Positions 10,009 to 23,107 are shown, counted from the stretch's first letter. The stretch: DNA of 64,000 nucleotides from Paracamarosporium sp. OC-R06-R3 (GCA_019828545.1 JACVRA010000165.1:682001-746000), one strand, 5' to 3'. Notes: generated from the sequence alone by a model not told the origin. A program made the numbers and translations.

Positions 10009-13000
10009 AGATAAGAATTGAAGGATATGACACTTGGGCTGGTGCACTAGAACGTCCGGTTGTTCTGGAGGGCTTCACCACATTGGATAATTTGTGATTA
10101 AAACGTTTTCCTAGTTCTTTCTCCGCTCCTTGCAAACTTTCTACTCTAGAAATTGGAGATGCGCGATGCGCGATGCGCGATTCTCCTTTGTACGCTTGTG
10201 TTAAGCCTTCCCGACGCCCGACATTTCGCTTGTTCCCGCCCGAGAGCTTTACCAGCGTTTCCCTTTGCAATGACAGCGCACATCTCCGCTAATAGATCCC
10301 ATAGATAGTCTAGCTAGCCAATCACCTCTATCTGTGGCGTATATCCTTGAGCCCGCGCTCCCCGATCGTCATTCTGGATAGATAAATTGGTCCGCTAGTC
10401 CATAAATTATGGCCTTGGTGCGCAACCATGGCACACAACCTAGGAATGTCAGCACGTACCCCTCAGTAGACCCAAATATGAAAAAATCCTCCATATCACG
10501 CATGTCACGCTAGATGAAGCTTGTCCTGATACTGATGCTGAGTGCTCCATGGGTGGTGACACGATTCGCGTTTTGTGTGACCCATGGATGAAGTGCAGTG
10601 ATCGATGGATTTTGTCGGTTGCCCAAAATGGTGGAAATGAGTATCCAGACTTGGCAGGATACCCTGTTATACATGTGAGAAGACTGGTTCGTGGATGATA
10701 TGGAGATGCAGTGAGTTGAGTATGCAGGTTTGTACGTTATGCTAGTGCGTATCCATCCATCTCCTGCCAGCAGGTTCAAGCTGATCCACTCTAGATGCTC
10801 GTAACCACGGCTGCCACTTCTAGCTGACCAAGTTATATGGTCATGCTTCATACCCAAAGTGAGATGTGCTTTTGCAGACACTGAATCCCGACCCTAGTGG
10901 ATCGCGACCTGCGCTGTCAGTGCATTTTCCTTACGTATAACATGTTAGAGATAACTCACTGCTTCGATTTTGACTATACACAGACCGTGTGCAGTATCGT
11001 GTTGAGATAGCCGTTAGCACCGACCAAGGGCCCTCAATTTTTTCCATTCGCTAGCCCGTTTTACCGGTCCGGCAGTCTATACCTCCCAGCTTCCGCTCCT
11101 TGACACCAAGTCCATCTTTAAAGATAGCTGATCTTTGTTTGTTCGTTGGAATAGGCTTTCATTAAGCTGATCGGCCGTCGGCGGAAGGGCTGGCTAGTGA
11201 TCTGGAGCTGCACACTGTAGGGTCGGGCAGAAGGTGGAGCGCCGTAGCCGCTGCGGGAATGGATCGGATTCGTATACAAGTTGCGAGAGCAGCGCAAGGA
11301 CAAAGTGCGAGCGAGTTTAGATGATCAGTATGCGTATGGTCGCAAGGATTCTGGGATGCGATGGGAGAGTTGATTTTGGAACGTGTGTACGTACGTGCGA
11401 GGATGCTTAAAGCCCTGGAGAACGGCTGAGAATGTGATTAGGTTGAGCGCTTGAACTGACGAAGGTAGTTGCTAGATGTGTAAACTCCTTTACCACTTCC
11501 CATTGGAAGTAGATTCGTTGTTGCAAAGACATCACACTTTGACTGGCGTGACGAAGCCGAAGAGGGATTGTTATTTGCCAATCGACGATCTGTGCTACCG
11601 GTCCTCCCTTTCTCAAAGATTCTCACATTACAGCCCTTCTGTCGTCACCCCACCACCAATTTCTTTGCAATCTCGCTACAGCTTACTTTTCCTGCATGCA
11701 CACCATCTTCAGACACTTTATCAAGTCGAAGCTCACCTTTCCCTGTTTTTGCGATTGTCGCGCTCCTTCGAGTGTGCAGCCTGAAAGCAATCCCGTAGTG
11801 AGTCTTTGATTTTCGTTCAAGCACCGTAGCTCATATGATGACTAGAACCGCGACACCTTTACTCCTTCGAGCTGCGATATTTGTAAAGATAGAGCCTAGG
11901 TTTTCCCCGAGTGCGACCGCGAGATATCGAACCGGTGCGACGCCGAATACAACTCGTTTGCCAAAAGCGATGCTAATATCCAAACGGAAAAGTACCCTTT
12001 TTTGAATGGCGTAGGTAATCCTTGGGGGTGCCCTGAACGGCCACCTGTATTTCTAGTAGGATAGCTGAGCTCGCAATGCAGAAGAATTTGCGTTTTGTGA
12101 CGACGGACATATGATACGATGGACTGAAAGAAAGGCGATCTGCATTGGCAAGCTCCATGTTATCTACGACACATTCCCGAAAATCAGGACACTGCTTAAG
12201 CGCATGATCATTGATGTGGTTAATGAGGCAACGAGGCATTCCAGGGACACCAAGAAGGGTCGAGCGAAATACAATACTTCTACCTGTGTCGTATATTCTG
12301 GCTTAACACACTGCTCGATATGGATGATCAAAATATAAACGTCCAGCTTGTCTACGTTCTCTTGCCGCGTCCTCTAAGCGAGCACTGCCATCCTCTGCGC
12401 TTGCATTGTACACGGCACGTCGGCCTCGGCTTCTAGGCGTCCTGGGCGCCGTGTATTGATCGATCGGAAATTCGACGCGTGGCCCATGCGTGCAATACGG
12501 CCATGCCTGCTGAGCTGAAGCACCCTTCGAGGTTGGATTTGCGCAATCTACGGACGGTGAACTCAGAGCAGACGTAGTTTTAAACAGCATGTCAACCGCC
12601 GTTCGCAGGAATGATGTGCGTGAGCGCGGTAGTCCGCAAGGCTGCCAGTGGAGCCGAGCCCCTCCAACGCGATCTAACGGCCGGGTTGTGGCGCCCGCCA
12701 CGCCGAATGGTCGCAAGCCCATGCTCGCCCCACCGTCATCGAACCTGTCGGACCAATTTGGTCCCGATCCATATCGAAGACGACGACATGAGTTCCCTAC
12801 GCGGAATACGATGGAGCCTCGGCGGTGCTAGTAGTTGTTCGCCTTCTCTTCTTTGCCTCTGTCCTCGCATCCTATCGTTTAGCTAGTCGACGTGCCTTCG
12901 CCCTGATTCCCTTCTTACACCATGCGATTGTTCTTCCCGCGTTAATCTCGTGTGGTACCCCCGATTGTACATATTGTCGATTTCCGCAAAAACCGTCTCT

Positions 13001-13042
13001 TGATACCCATTTCGCGAGCCCGCTGGGGCATTCAGCGCCACA
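10009..13042. other. 3-kb gene-poor stretch
   Basis: Only short, overlapping ORFs on both strands are present. A 7-base unit GATGCGC is repeated three times at about 10158-10181. The last few hundred bases (about 12550-13042) are C/G-rich and probably hold the promoter and leader of the ABC transporter. No RNA gene or mobile element was seen. Confidence 0.5.
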
Positions 13043-16000
13043 ATGGCCGTCTTTTCGCAAACGTGGACGCTCACGAAGAAGACGCTCATGGTCGTCTTTG
13101 TCCGGCACTGGTTCTTCACGAGCATCCGCGCATTCTGGGCGCCTATCATATTTGTACGCGCTTCGCCGCATTCTGAGCCATCATAGCTAATGCCATGGCA
13201 GATGTTCTTCATAACGTACGCGAAGAACTTCTTCGTCCCTCCTTCTGAATTTGGCATCGGTTCTCCCACACCCATACGAAGCTTCGAAAACGCCCTCGCC
13301 GCTGCCACTGGCAACCGCAACACCGTCGTCTTCGTGAACAATGGACATACCGGAGGAGACATTGAGAGAGTCATTGAAAGCTTGTCGGACACAGTCAGGG
13401 GCGCTGGGAAAACTGCCATCACAACGGAACAGGATGTGGATCTCTTGACTTTATGCGCCAGCTCATTACGAGGCGCGAGTACATGTTACGGCGCGGTCAG
13501 CTTCCACTCATCACCCACGGAAGGAGATGGTCTTGGTTGGAACTATACCATGCGAGCCGACGGTACATTCGGAGTCAGGATATATGTGAATGAGGAAGAC
13601 AATGATGTCCAGGTGTATGTCCTGCCGTTTCAGAGCGCCGTAGACCGAGCCATTGCTTCCCTCAACGGGAGCTCATTGCCCACGACGATCGACGAGTACC
13701 CGTTCACAAGTAAAACACAAGAGGAGCGCGAGGAAAGCATTCGAACATCGTACATGGGTGCTTTGATAGACATCATGGCTGTGGCGTTGTACATTGGCGT
13801 GTGCGGCGTGACGTATCAGCTCACTGGGCAAATGGCGTCCGAAAGAGAGGGTGGCATTTCGCAGCTTGTAGAAGCAATGTCTCCTGCGAAGAAGCCATGG
13901 CATACCCAGGCTGCGCGTCTCCTATCCAACCATATCGCATTCGACTTCATATACCTTCCTGGCTGGATCATCATGGGCATAATCGTGAGGCAACTCGCTT
14001 TCGTGCACACGAACGTAGGCGTCTTGATCATATACCACATCCTTGTAGGTGGTGCTCTAACTAGCTTTTCAATCTTCGGCGCGAGCTTCTTCCGCAAGGC
14101 GCAACTGTCTGGCATCACTATGGTCATTATTCCAATCATACTGGCCATTATCGCACAGGTTGCTGGTCCATTTAGTACTGGTGCTGTAGCTGTTCTAAGT
14201 TTGCTATTCCCCAGCATGAACTACGTATGGTTTATCGTGTTCGTAGCTCGTTGGGAGCGCACTCTTCAGCCCACGAACCTGGTAAAATCCGCGCCGGTCT
14301 ACGATGACATCGACTGGACTCTACCTGGCATCGCCTTTTGGATCTTCTGTATTGTTCAAATATTTGCGTATCCTATATTAGGTGCATTTGTTGAACGATG
14401 GCTATACGGTACCGTTTCCAAAGAGCGGAAGACGACGGTTTCCTCGCCTGAGCATTCCATCATTCTCTCCTCTTTCTCGAAGCATTGGACGCCGAGCTGG
14501 TTTCGCGCCAATGTGCTTGCCAAAATCGGCATCAAGCCGCCCGAGACGGTGATTGCCGTGAACGACTTCAGTATCAAGGCTCGCCGCGGCCAGATCATGG
14601 TCCTCCTAGGAGCCAATGGCAGTGGCAAATCTACGACACTGGATGCCATCTCAGGCTTGAATACCATCACAAGCGGTTCTATCGAAATTGACGGCACCGG
14701 AGGCCTCGGTCTCTGCCCACAGAAGAACGTCATGTGGGACGAGCTAACCGTCTTCGAGCACGTGCAAATATTCAACCGACTGAAGTCGGCAGGGACCACG
14801 GACAATAAGGAAACCATCAAGAATCTCATCAGAGCGTGTGACCTCGGTCACAAGATGAAGGCGCAGTCCAAAACGCTGTCCGGTGGGCAAAAGAGGAAAC
14901 TCCAGCTTGCTATGATGTTCACGGGAGGCAGTCGAGTTTGTTGTGTTGACGAGGTGTCCTCGGGCTTGGACCCTCTTTCCCGACGCAAGATCTGGGAGAT
15001 ACTTCTCGCTGAGCGGGGTGACAGAACCTTTCTCCTCACAACACATTTCTTGGATGAAGTCAGTATCCCCCCACCCTGCCCCTCCACTCCATCAGCTTCA
15101 TATCTTTTCATTAGCTGAAACTCACTGACATCTCAAACTACCTCTAGGCTGATGTCCTTGCTGATTACATCGCCATCCTCTCTCGTGGCAACCTCAAAAC
15201 AAAGGGCACTTCTGTCCAGCTCAAGCACAACATTGGAGCCGGCTACCACGTTACCTACCCCAAAGATGTTCTCATCACTCCTCGCGATGGTGTTCGAAAG
15301 CCAGCACCCTCTGAAGCCATGGCCACCTATTGGTTTCCGAACGCTCTGGGAGCCACCAACTTCGTTGACGAGCTCCGCTCCCACGACGTCAAAAACTACG
15401 ATATCGTCGGCCCAACCCTCGAGGATGTCTTCCTGGCTCTCGCTGAGGAAGTCAAAGAACACAACCTCGACAAAGAAGAGCCAACGTCCATCATCTCGTC
15501 GACCAAAGACGCAGACGTTGTTCTGCCTTCCTCTGACCAGAATTCTGAAGAGGTTGATAAAAGCCTGCAAATGTCCAAGGGCAAGGGCACCACCATGCCA
15601 CAGCAGACTCTCATCCTTATCCATAAACGATTCACCATCTTTCGCCGGAACTACTGGCCATACGTATGTGCTGTGCTGCTGCCTATCATCGCTGCTGGCC
15701 TTGTCACCCTCTTTTTGAAAGGGTTTGAGCCAGTGGGATGTTCTCCTGGTGAATCATCCAATGACCCTGACATCTACTCTCTGGTCAATGTGGATACTAA
15801 CAGAGCTTTGCTCATTCCCGTTGGACCACCAGACCGTGTCGATGTGCGCTCTCTGGCCCTAGTCACTGGGCTTAACTCGTCGAACTTCCAATCCGTCAAC
15901 ACCCTTGATGACTTCAACAACTTCATCAACACTAGGTTTCACAACGTTACCCCGGGTGGCTTCTTCATTCAAGACAATGGACCCCCCGTTCTGTCCTATG

Positions 16001-18086
16001 TTGGCAACGGTGGTGTCCTCCCTGGCCTGGTCACTCTCAGTGCCCTCGACTCTCTTCTTTCAGATATTCCGATCTCAACTCAGTATCAACAATTTGCTGT
16101 TCCTTTTGCTCCCGGGATGGGGAAGACCCTGCAGCTTATCCTATACTTTGGCCTTGCTATGAGCGTCTATCCTGCTTTCTTCGCTTTATACCCTACCATT
16201 GAGCGGTTACGCAAGGTTCGAGCATTGCATTACAGTAATGGTATCAGGGCGGCGCCCTTGTGGCTGGCGTATTTGACCTTCGACTTCTGTTTTGTACTAG
16301 TCATATCTGCTGTTGTTACAGGCATCTTCGTTGGGGTAAGCATTCCTGATTTTCCACGAGCTGACACATGCTGACTCGTTATCTGTAGGCTTCGTCTGCT
16401 TGGTATTCTCCCGGCTACTTGTTCGTCATCTTCTTCCTCTACGGCCTGACCTCGACTCTTTTCTGCTACCTCATCTCGATCGTCGTAACCTCGCAACTCG
16501 CGACCTTTGCTTTTGCTGCAGGTGCCCAAGCGTCATGCTTCTTGCTGTATTTCATCGGATATATGTCGATATTGACATACTCTCCAGCGTATCGTATTGA
16601 CAGTGATCTCGAGATATTCAACTACGCTTTCTCAACGGTTACGCCTTCTGGAAACATCCTTCGAACAATGCTTCTGACCTTGAACTCCTTCTCCTTACTC
16701 TGTCATGGAGACGAGATTGCGAGCTATCCTGGAGCTATCGATGTTTACGGTGGTCCCATTTTGTACCTTTCCGTCCAAGCTATCGTCCTCTTCATCGCTC
16801 TCGTGTGGTGGGACTCTGGCTACCGTCCACCAATTTTCAACCGCTCCAATTCTCGACAGAGGCACGCTGAAGAGTCTACCGAATCCATGGTTCCAGCGGT
16901 GGCCGCTGAAGTATCCCGCACTGAGCAAAGCAACGACAGTCTCCGTGTCTTGCATCTACATAAAGAGTTTGGGCATAATCATGCGGTCAATGATATCACT
17001 TTCGGCATTCCACAAGGCCAAGTCTTTTCTCTCCTCGGACCAAATGGTGCTGGAAAGTCAACTACGATTTCGCTCATCCGAGGTGATGAGCATCCGACAA
17101 CAAGCATCGATGGCGGCGGCGACGTCCTCATCGAGGACATTTCTATCATCTCGAAACGCGCAGCGGCCCGAGGCCACCTTGGCGTATGCCCGCAATTCGA
17201 CGCCATGGATTCGATGACCGTTACGGAACACTTGTACTTCTATGCGCGTGCAAGAGGTGTCCAGGATCCAGAGTCTTCCGTCAATGCCATCTTGACTGCG
17301 ACCGGCTTGGCCCGTTTCCAAACCCGTCTTGCTTCCAAGCTATCGGGTGGAAACAAGAGAAAGCTTTCCCTGGGCATCGCACTCATGGGTAACCCGTCCG
17401 TCCTACTCCTCGACGAGCCAAGCAGTGGCATGGACGCAGCAGCCAAGCGGGTAATGTGGCGCACACTTCTTGGAGTCGCGGCTCCTGGTCGCGCGCTTTT
17501 GATCACCACACACTCCATGGAGGAAGCAGACAAGCTTGCTACAAGAATTGGCATCATGAAGAGGAAAATGCTTGCGCTTGGCACAGTGTCTGAACTCGGT
17601 GATCAATACGGCGACGCTTTTGTTGTGCAGTTGGTGCTTAAATCTGCGCCAGCGACGACGACGGAGGAAATGGATGCTGTAAAGCAATGGATTAGTAGTC
17701 GCATACCTGGTGTGCAGATGGACAAGTGGGGATCAAGGGATGGTGGTCATGGTCAATTACGATTCAAGGTACTCAAAGCTGCTTCATCACAGTCGCCATC
17801 TTCATCCCCTCCACAGCATTTGAAGACATCCGACAAGGCCTCGATGAATGTGCAGGAGGTGGAGCGAACGACCTCACAGGATATCGGCGGCATTCCGGGG
17901 CTCATTCAGCTTTTGGAAAACAACAGAGAGGAGATTGGCTTGGAGTACTACTCCGTGAGCCCAACGACACTCGACGAAGTTTTCCTACGGGTCGTTGGCG
18001 AGGAGGACGATGAGGATAAGTCAACACCGAAAGGTGGGTGGCTGAGGAGGCTTTCCAGGGCGATCGGCGTTCTTTTCGTACCATAG
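13043..18086 (+). CDS. ABCA-type full ABC transporter
   Basis: Four exons, 13043-13153, 13202-15058, 15148-16335 and 16389-18086, encode 1617 residues. Exon 1 gives the short cytoplasmic start (MAVFSQTWTLTKKTLMVVF) and enters the first membrane helix. Each half has a membrane domain followed by an ATPase domain. NBD1 has Walker A GANGSGKST near residue 507, signature LSGGQKRKL, Walker B VCCVDEVSSGLDP and a TTH switch. NBD2 has GPNGAGKST near residue 1268, signature LSGGNKRKL, Walker B LLLDEPSSGMD and TTH. The large extracytoplasmic loop after helix 1 and the LDEADVLADYIAILSRG segment are typical of ABCA proteins, known mainly as lipid transporters. Exon 2 alone would end prematurely, so the 15059-15147 intron is required. 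Expected in plasma or vacuolar membrane; substrate unknown. Confidence 0.93.
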
Positions 18087-18623
18087 ATGGTTGGGTCGAG
18101 CAGCTTCGACGTCCAACAACACATATACATCAGTAATCATACGCGACAAACACGCATTTCAGCATTTTCATACAGTCTTTCTCGAGAATCGACTTCATCC
18201 AATTTCTTTTTTCTTCAACGCTGTACGCCAGGTCGCCCGAGGACACATTGTCGCCATTTCTATGTCGCGTCTGATTCTTACGACCACCTTGTCCACGAGC
18301 CTGACCATACTGCAGGGAAGAGGCCGTCCCCGAATACCATGTTATCGAGGCCGGCTTGCTCTGCGACGAAATATTACTCCTTGTCCGCTGCGTCCGCTAT
18401 TTCTACTATATTTTTCCTCTACGAGATGACGGCCGGCTTCCTATTACTACACCAATTGCTATCGACCTCGTGGCAAAACCTTACGGCGTCCAGCACCAAA
18501 GGCGGAGAAGTGGATTTCCGAGGTGACGGGCCTCCTCTGCTACCCGTACATGTTCCGGCAGAGGGGGTCCCGTCGATACGAGCCGTTCCGGGATATGCCC
18601 ATTCTTTGCGTGCAGTCGATGTT
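18087..18623. other. region downstream of the ABC transporter, no gene assigned
   Basis: Two plus-strand frames stay open for several hundred bases here, one beginning with an ATG directly after the ABC transporter stop. Both are probably 3' untranslated sequence or a leader of the intron-array transcript. A third frame over 18430-18623 reads plausibly and runs into the donor at 18624. Confidence 0.35.
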
Positions 18624-20084
18624 GTGAGTCTTCTGCTCCTCAGTCTTCATTATACTTAGAACTAACATGGTGACAGCTTCGCTATTCTTCCGCTATTCTT
18701 CCATTCCTACCGACACGGCCTCAGTCCATTTTTACATATCGCCATCAACCCAATTTCCATTTCTTCATTCGTACGTTTACCCCATTTCGAACCTTGACAA
18801 GCTTCCGACTAACAAACTTTCATTTTCCTATTCGCTCACCCCCATCACTACTGCTAATTCTTACTTCGGCATTGGTGCGTCTTGCTGTCTCTCAACTTTG
18901 ACACAGTTTGATTTGACCTGTTCCTAGTTTCTCATTCTTTCACTTACCCATTTCTTTTAACCGATCAACTCGGTTCAGCTCTTGTACGTCGGCTCCTATT
19001 TTACCTTTGATGCAACTTGGTCTAACAAGCCTGCAGTTTTCTATTCTTTTATTCCTGCTGCCGCTGCTTCAATTCATCTCTAACACCATTACTGATATTC
19101 GTTTCATTATTCGTGCGTATTGACGCTCTCTACCCTTGAAGTGGTTATGGCTAATGGATGTCCAGTTTTCCAATTTTTCATTTCCAGCTTGCTGCTCCTT
19201 TTCTGTCTTACTCCATTCGTTTGTTCATCCTTTTCAATCCCCACCTTGAGTTTCGACTGACACGATCTAGTTCCATTCTTTCACTATTACCAATCACAAT
19301 ATACTGTGTTGGTTGGCGCTGTGGCATGCGAGGTGAGATCATTCTATAAACATTGTTCTCCCTCAAATCACTTCGAGATTGTACTGACTCGCATCGAGGA
19401 CGCATTACTCTGCCTACCGTACAATTACCTTCCCCGGTTGCCCATCGCCATGCAAGGCTAGATTCAAAGGCCTCCACGAGACGGCAGCCGGGGAGGCTTG
19501 AGTAATCATGACGGTTTCGTGAGTGTTCCCATTTTTGTTTGATCATCCTACTCTTGCTGACTCGACATATTTCCAAGTTCCGCCATTCTTACCGAATCGT
19601 TTATTTACCGTCACTCGGTATCATTATACGGCAAGAATTGCTCAACATACACATACATCATTGTTGGTCCACAAGACCTTGGCATGGCATCTACTGACCT
19701 TTGTCTAGCTTCCAACCATTATCACATGCGGTTTCTTTCTACCGCATTCTTATCAAATCACCCTTCGTCTTTCGGTCATGTGCGTTTCTGAAGTCCTGCA
19801 CTTTCAGAGTTTTCGCTGACTTGTTCCAGCATTCTACCACTATTCCTACCACCAAATCGATCCTCCATTCATCGTGCTATATGGGCTTCCAAGGTGCGTC
19901 TTTTTGTCTATCATCCAACTCTAATGATTCGCTAACCAGGGCATAGGTCCCTATTTCTATTCCTTTAAACATATCCTTTCGGCTTCCAGGGCTTGCCCAA
20001 CAAATTCCGACACAATGGATCTACCTAGTGTGTTCCTCCAGCGAGCAAACGTATGTCTCCACGGTATTGCTGACTCGGCAGCAG
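18624..20084 (+). repeat. array of diverged exon-intron-like units with introns of about 53 nt
   Basis: This pyrimidine-rich stretch has no long ORF but is packed with good spliceosomal intron signals: GTRNGT donor, CTAAC/CTGAC/CTAAT branch, YAG acceptor. Candidate introns are 18624-18676, 18875-18927, 18984-19036 and 19113-19165 (all exactly 53 nt), 19219-19270 (52), 19333-19398 (66), 19519-19577 (59), 19780-19829 (50) and 19894-19945 (52). The segments after each acceptor start alike (CTTCGCTATTCTTCC, TTTCTCATTCTTTCAC, TTCCATTCTTTCACTATTACC, CATTCTACCACTATTCC). That points to tandem duplication of an intron-plus-exon unit. Some units are decayed: the donor at 18771 has no proper acceptor nearby. 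It may be part of a multi-exon gene or of a noncoding RNA. Confidence 0.55.
18667..19501 (+). CDS. candidate spliced ORF through the intron array (speculative)
   Basis: If translation starts at the ATG at 18667 and the introns 18875-18927, 18984-19036, 19113-19165, 19219-19270 and 19333-19398 are removed, one frame stays open for 185 residues and ends at TGA 19499-19501. The product would be rich in Phe, Leu and Ser with hydrophobic runs (LFLLPLLQFI, SLLLLFCLTPF). Because the exons are pyrimidine-rich, stops are rare by composition alone, so frame continuity is weak evidence. The ATG lies inside another candidate intron (18624-18676). A different frame joins the upstream sequence through that intron but stops soon after 18771. 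I offer this as a hypothesis only. Confidence 0.2.
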
Positions 20085-22795
20085 ATTCCTACCGGTATTC
20101 CTATCGAATAATACATGTCGGCAGGTGCGACTCAGACGTCGGGGGGTTGGAACGGCAATCTTTCGAAGGATTTGGGTGTCTTCGTGGCGGGTTGCGCGAG
20201 CTCGCACGCTTCATGGTGCTTCTGTCACGCTGCAGAAATGAGTTGATCTGGATGTTATATCCTGTTTTTCTTCTTGTGAATAAAATGCATTTTCTCTCGA
20301 GTTAGCCGAAGGGTTTGTTACCTCACGTCATGCGCGTCGCCCAAACATGCGGCTACCGATTCGATAGGTCTTGTTCACTGTGCCCCAGAACATTGCAACC
20401 TTTTCGTGCTAAGCTCGACGCCGTCTCCGCTGTGGTAACTCGTTGACTCCGGCACGACTTTAATCAAGGTATTGTTTCACGGTGGCGCCGAAAAAGATCG
20501 GCTGAACGAATGCCTCCCGCTCGGCGTCACGACCCTCGTTTTTGGCGCACGCTGGGTCAGCAGAGAATATCGAAGCACTGTACGGCACCAAGCAAGTAAA
20601 ATGTCAACCGACCGCAACCGAACGAGTCTTGACGTATTTTGTCACCAAGCGTATGGACGACAGAACAACCGTAACCAAATAGACCTGGCATTAGACGGTG
20701 GAATTTCTAGGTGCGCAGAACAGCAGGAGCGCAACGGTTTCTAGGTGCCACGATCACTACTGTAAGGCAGCAGTGACTTTGCGCCCGCGGCATCCGCACT
20801 GCCTTTCATTCATCGCGATGCCGGAGAGTTACCTTACGTTAAAACAGGTCAACGCCGCGTATCAGCATACGTACAAATCGCTACCGGTGCAGGCCTCTCC
20901 GAAGACAGTGCAGACTCTGATGATTGTGAGGGCCTCGTCTACCTCTTGTGCAGTCCATGCTCCGACAAATTCGACGATCTTGTCCGCGAACCACACAGCA
21001 ACAACGGTTGACCGTAGCTTGCCCGCAATAATACGCACACATCCGTCTCAAGCCACGAATGACCACCTGCGACTCTAAAGTGCATCTTCAACAGATAGGC
21101 TCGATGGAAATCATACACAAGCTCTATGCCCGGCTGGCAGAGTGTAGGACTATGGGGCGACATGGCGGAGAAGCTTGGAAGGTACTAAGGACCGCCGGGG
21201 TGGGTGATCGGTGATTTTACATGGAAAACTCATCCGCGTATATAGGGATAAAGGTCACAGACCGAGGGGATCATATAAATCTTTGGTCAAATGCACGCAA
21301 GGGAACGGCGGCGTTGTTTTGGACAGCGTAGAAACGACACGTTGCAGTCCCTTCACGTGTGAAGACATATTCAAATAAAATAGCAAGATATTGCAAATTT
21401 AGATCCTGTTTTATCCTCAACGTGATTGTAGCAGAGCTATTTCGGTGCCTACACTTCCCGCAAGGCTTCTGTTACATACATGGTGTCACCGCTGCAATCA
21501 CAACAAGTTCCCAGGCACTGGACCGCGAAGCACAAACTTTCGGGTATTTGAGATCTGTCATGCGAAGAAATCCGAGAAATAAGTACAGTGACGTCCATAA
21601 AGCGGCCAGAAGCACGATGTGCCGCCCTACAACAAGAATCACGACAGCACGAATAAATCCACTATGAGCGTCCTTCACGATACCTTCACTGGCAGGTATG
21701 TGCCGTTTATAAAGGGATCCAGGTACCACTAATCACAAGGGAAACTCTTCTTCAAGCAGTTGACAGCGTCAACAAACTCAACGAAAAGACAAAAGAGTCC
21801 ACCCGAAGATGGACTGGTAAACAAAGATTAACTGGATAGGCCAGCACCGAGTCCCACCCCACCAACCACTACTACACTGAGCTTGGAGGAGAGAAGGAGG
21901 TACGGAGAAGACAGGGTATATATAGAGTCTGGTGCCCAGGCGCTAACAGTTGCGCTAAAGGTCACGTGAAACTGATGCCAGGCCATGGTCAGGTTACAGG
22001 GTGAGGGACCAGACATTTGTGGTAGAGTAATACACACGGGTCCAACACTACCTGACGTGGACTTTTTGAGGACACAACAAGATAATCCAGACTCGCGATA
22101 CTATGTTCGCCAGACTTTATATCTGTGGTCACTTGACTGTTCATGGATTCGTAGCTTCGGAACCTTGGTGCATCACTCATAAAGAAAGGTCATTTGAATA
22201 CGTATGTCATCAAAATGCTTCACAGGAATTCTAACTGTTCATATCCTCATACAGGAAGGCGCTGCATATCCGACAGTGAACGTATTGCCGCAACAAAGTT
22301 TACCTTCACGATGTCGTCTAGCAGTTGAGTCTCATGCGGTATGTCTCAATAGAACAATTTCTGGGAATTTTGGAACGGAGTGTGTCATCACAGGGTGCCC
22401 TTTGCACAAGCCCGCTGTTGCGCGATCGCTGCATGTCCGGACGTTATACATGAGACTATACGCGATGTGTGGTGTATCAATGAGGAGGACACTGTATTGC
22501 GGATCCGAGAAGAAAGGCACTATGTGGGATGGTGAGGAAAGGCGGGCCGCGACAAGCTCTGACAGGCCCAAAAAGAAACGCAAAGCGAGGACATTTCCAT
22601 GTTTAGATGGAGACATACAATTCGATATCTGAACAAAGATTTGAATCACCGTTATTGTGCATCCTGCGGGAAACAAGCGCCTAACCATTTCTATCTTCAA
22701 ATCACACGAGCCTCCGCCGCGAAGTCCCACCACAGGGTGTATCTTTCCCTCTGCCGCCATATTAAGTGAGATTATGCCCCCTTTCCGATACAAAA
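20085..22795. other. gene-poor stretch, nothing recognised
   Basis: About 2.7 kb with only short overlapping ORFs. The codon pattern of none of them stands out from its overlapping frames, and no RNA gene or clear repeat family is visible. A purine-rich patch lies at about 21880-21920. Confidence 0.45.
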
Positions 22796-23107
22796 CTAGA
22801 GCGTCCGATCAAAATAAGAGATTGTGTGCGTTATCTCGAGCGTGCGGCAAAAGTACACCCGCAATGAACGAGTTTCGATCGGCGGTTTCGGCTCGGGAAA
22901 GAGATTCGAAGCGCGTGGGGAGTTCTGCGCTGACGGAATTGTGAGAGTGTTCGAGTGTTCCTCCACGATTGACTGGTGTAGTGCAAGTTCGTGGGTGGGG
23001 TCGGTGTGCTCAAATCGCACGCGCCAAACACGGTAGACGAAGAAGGCGATGACAGCGACGAGCTTGAGCGAGAGCAGCCATGCTGGTGGGGATTCGAAGA
23101 GAAACAT
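22796..23107 (-). CDS. possible small single-pass membrane protein
   Basis: A 103-codon frame from an ATG at 23107 starts with a good signal anchor: MFLFESPPAWLLSLKLVAVI, then AFFVYRVWRVRFEH, giving a helix of about 20 hydrophobic residues followed by Arg. The rest is hydrophilic and includes a Pro/Ser-rich part. It has no recognisable domain. The hydrophobic-then-charged layout makes it more credible than other short frames nearby, but no neighbour or splice evidence supports it. Confidence 0.3.
   Translation of the reverse strand: MFLFESPPAWLLSLKLVAVIAFFVYRVWRVRFEHTDPTHELALHQSIVEEHSNTLTIPSAQNSPRASNLFPEPKPPIETRSLRVYFCRTLEITHTISYFDRTL

Noticed and set aside
12303..12722. 139-codon minus-strand frame
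   Set aside because: No domain or splice support; G/C-rich DNA upstream of the ABC transporter gives open frames on both strands.
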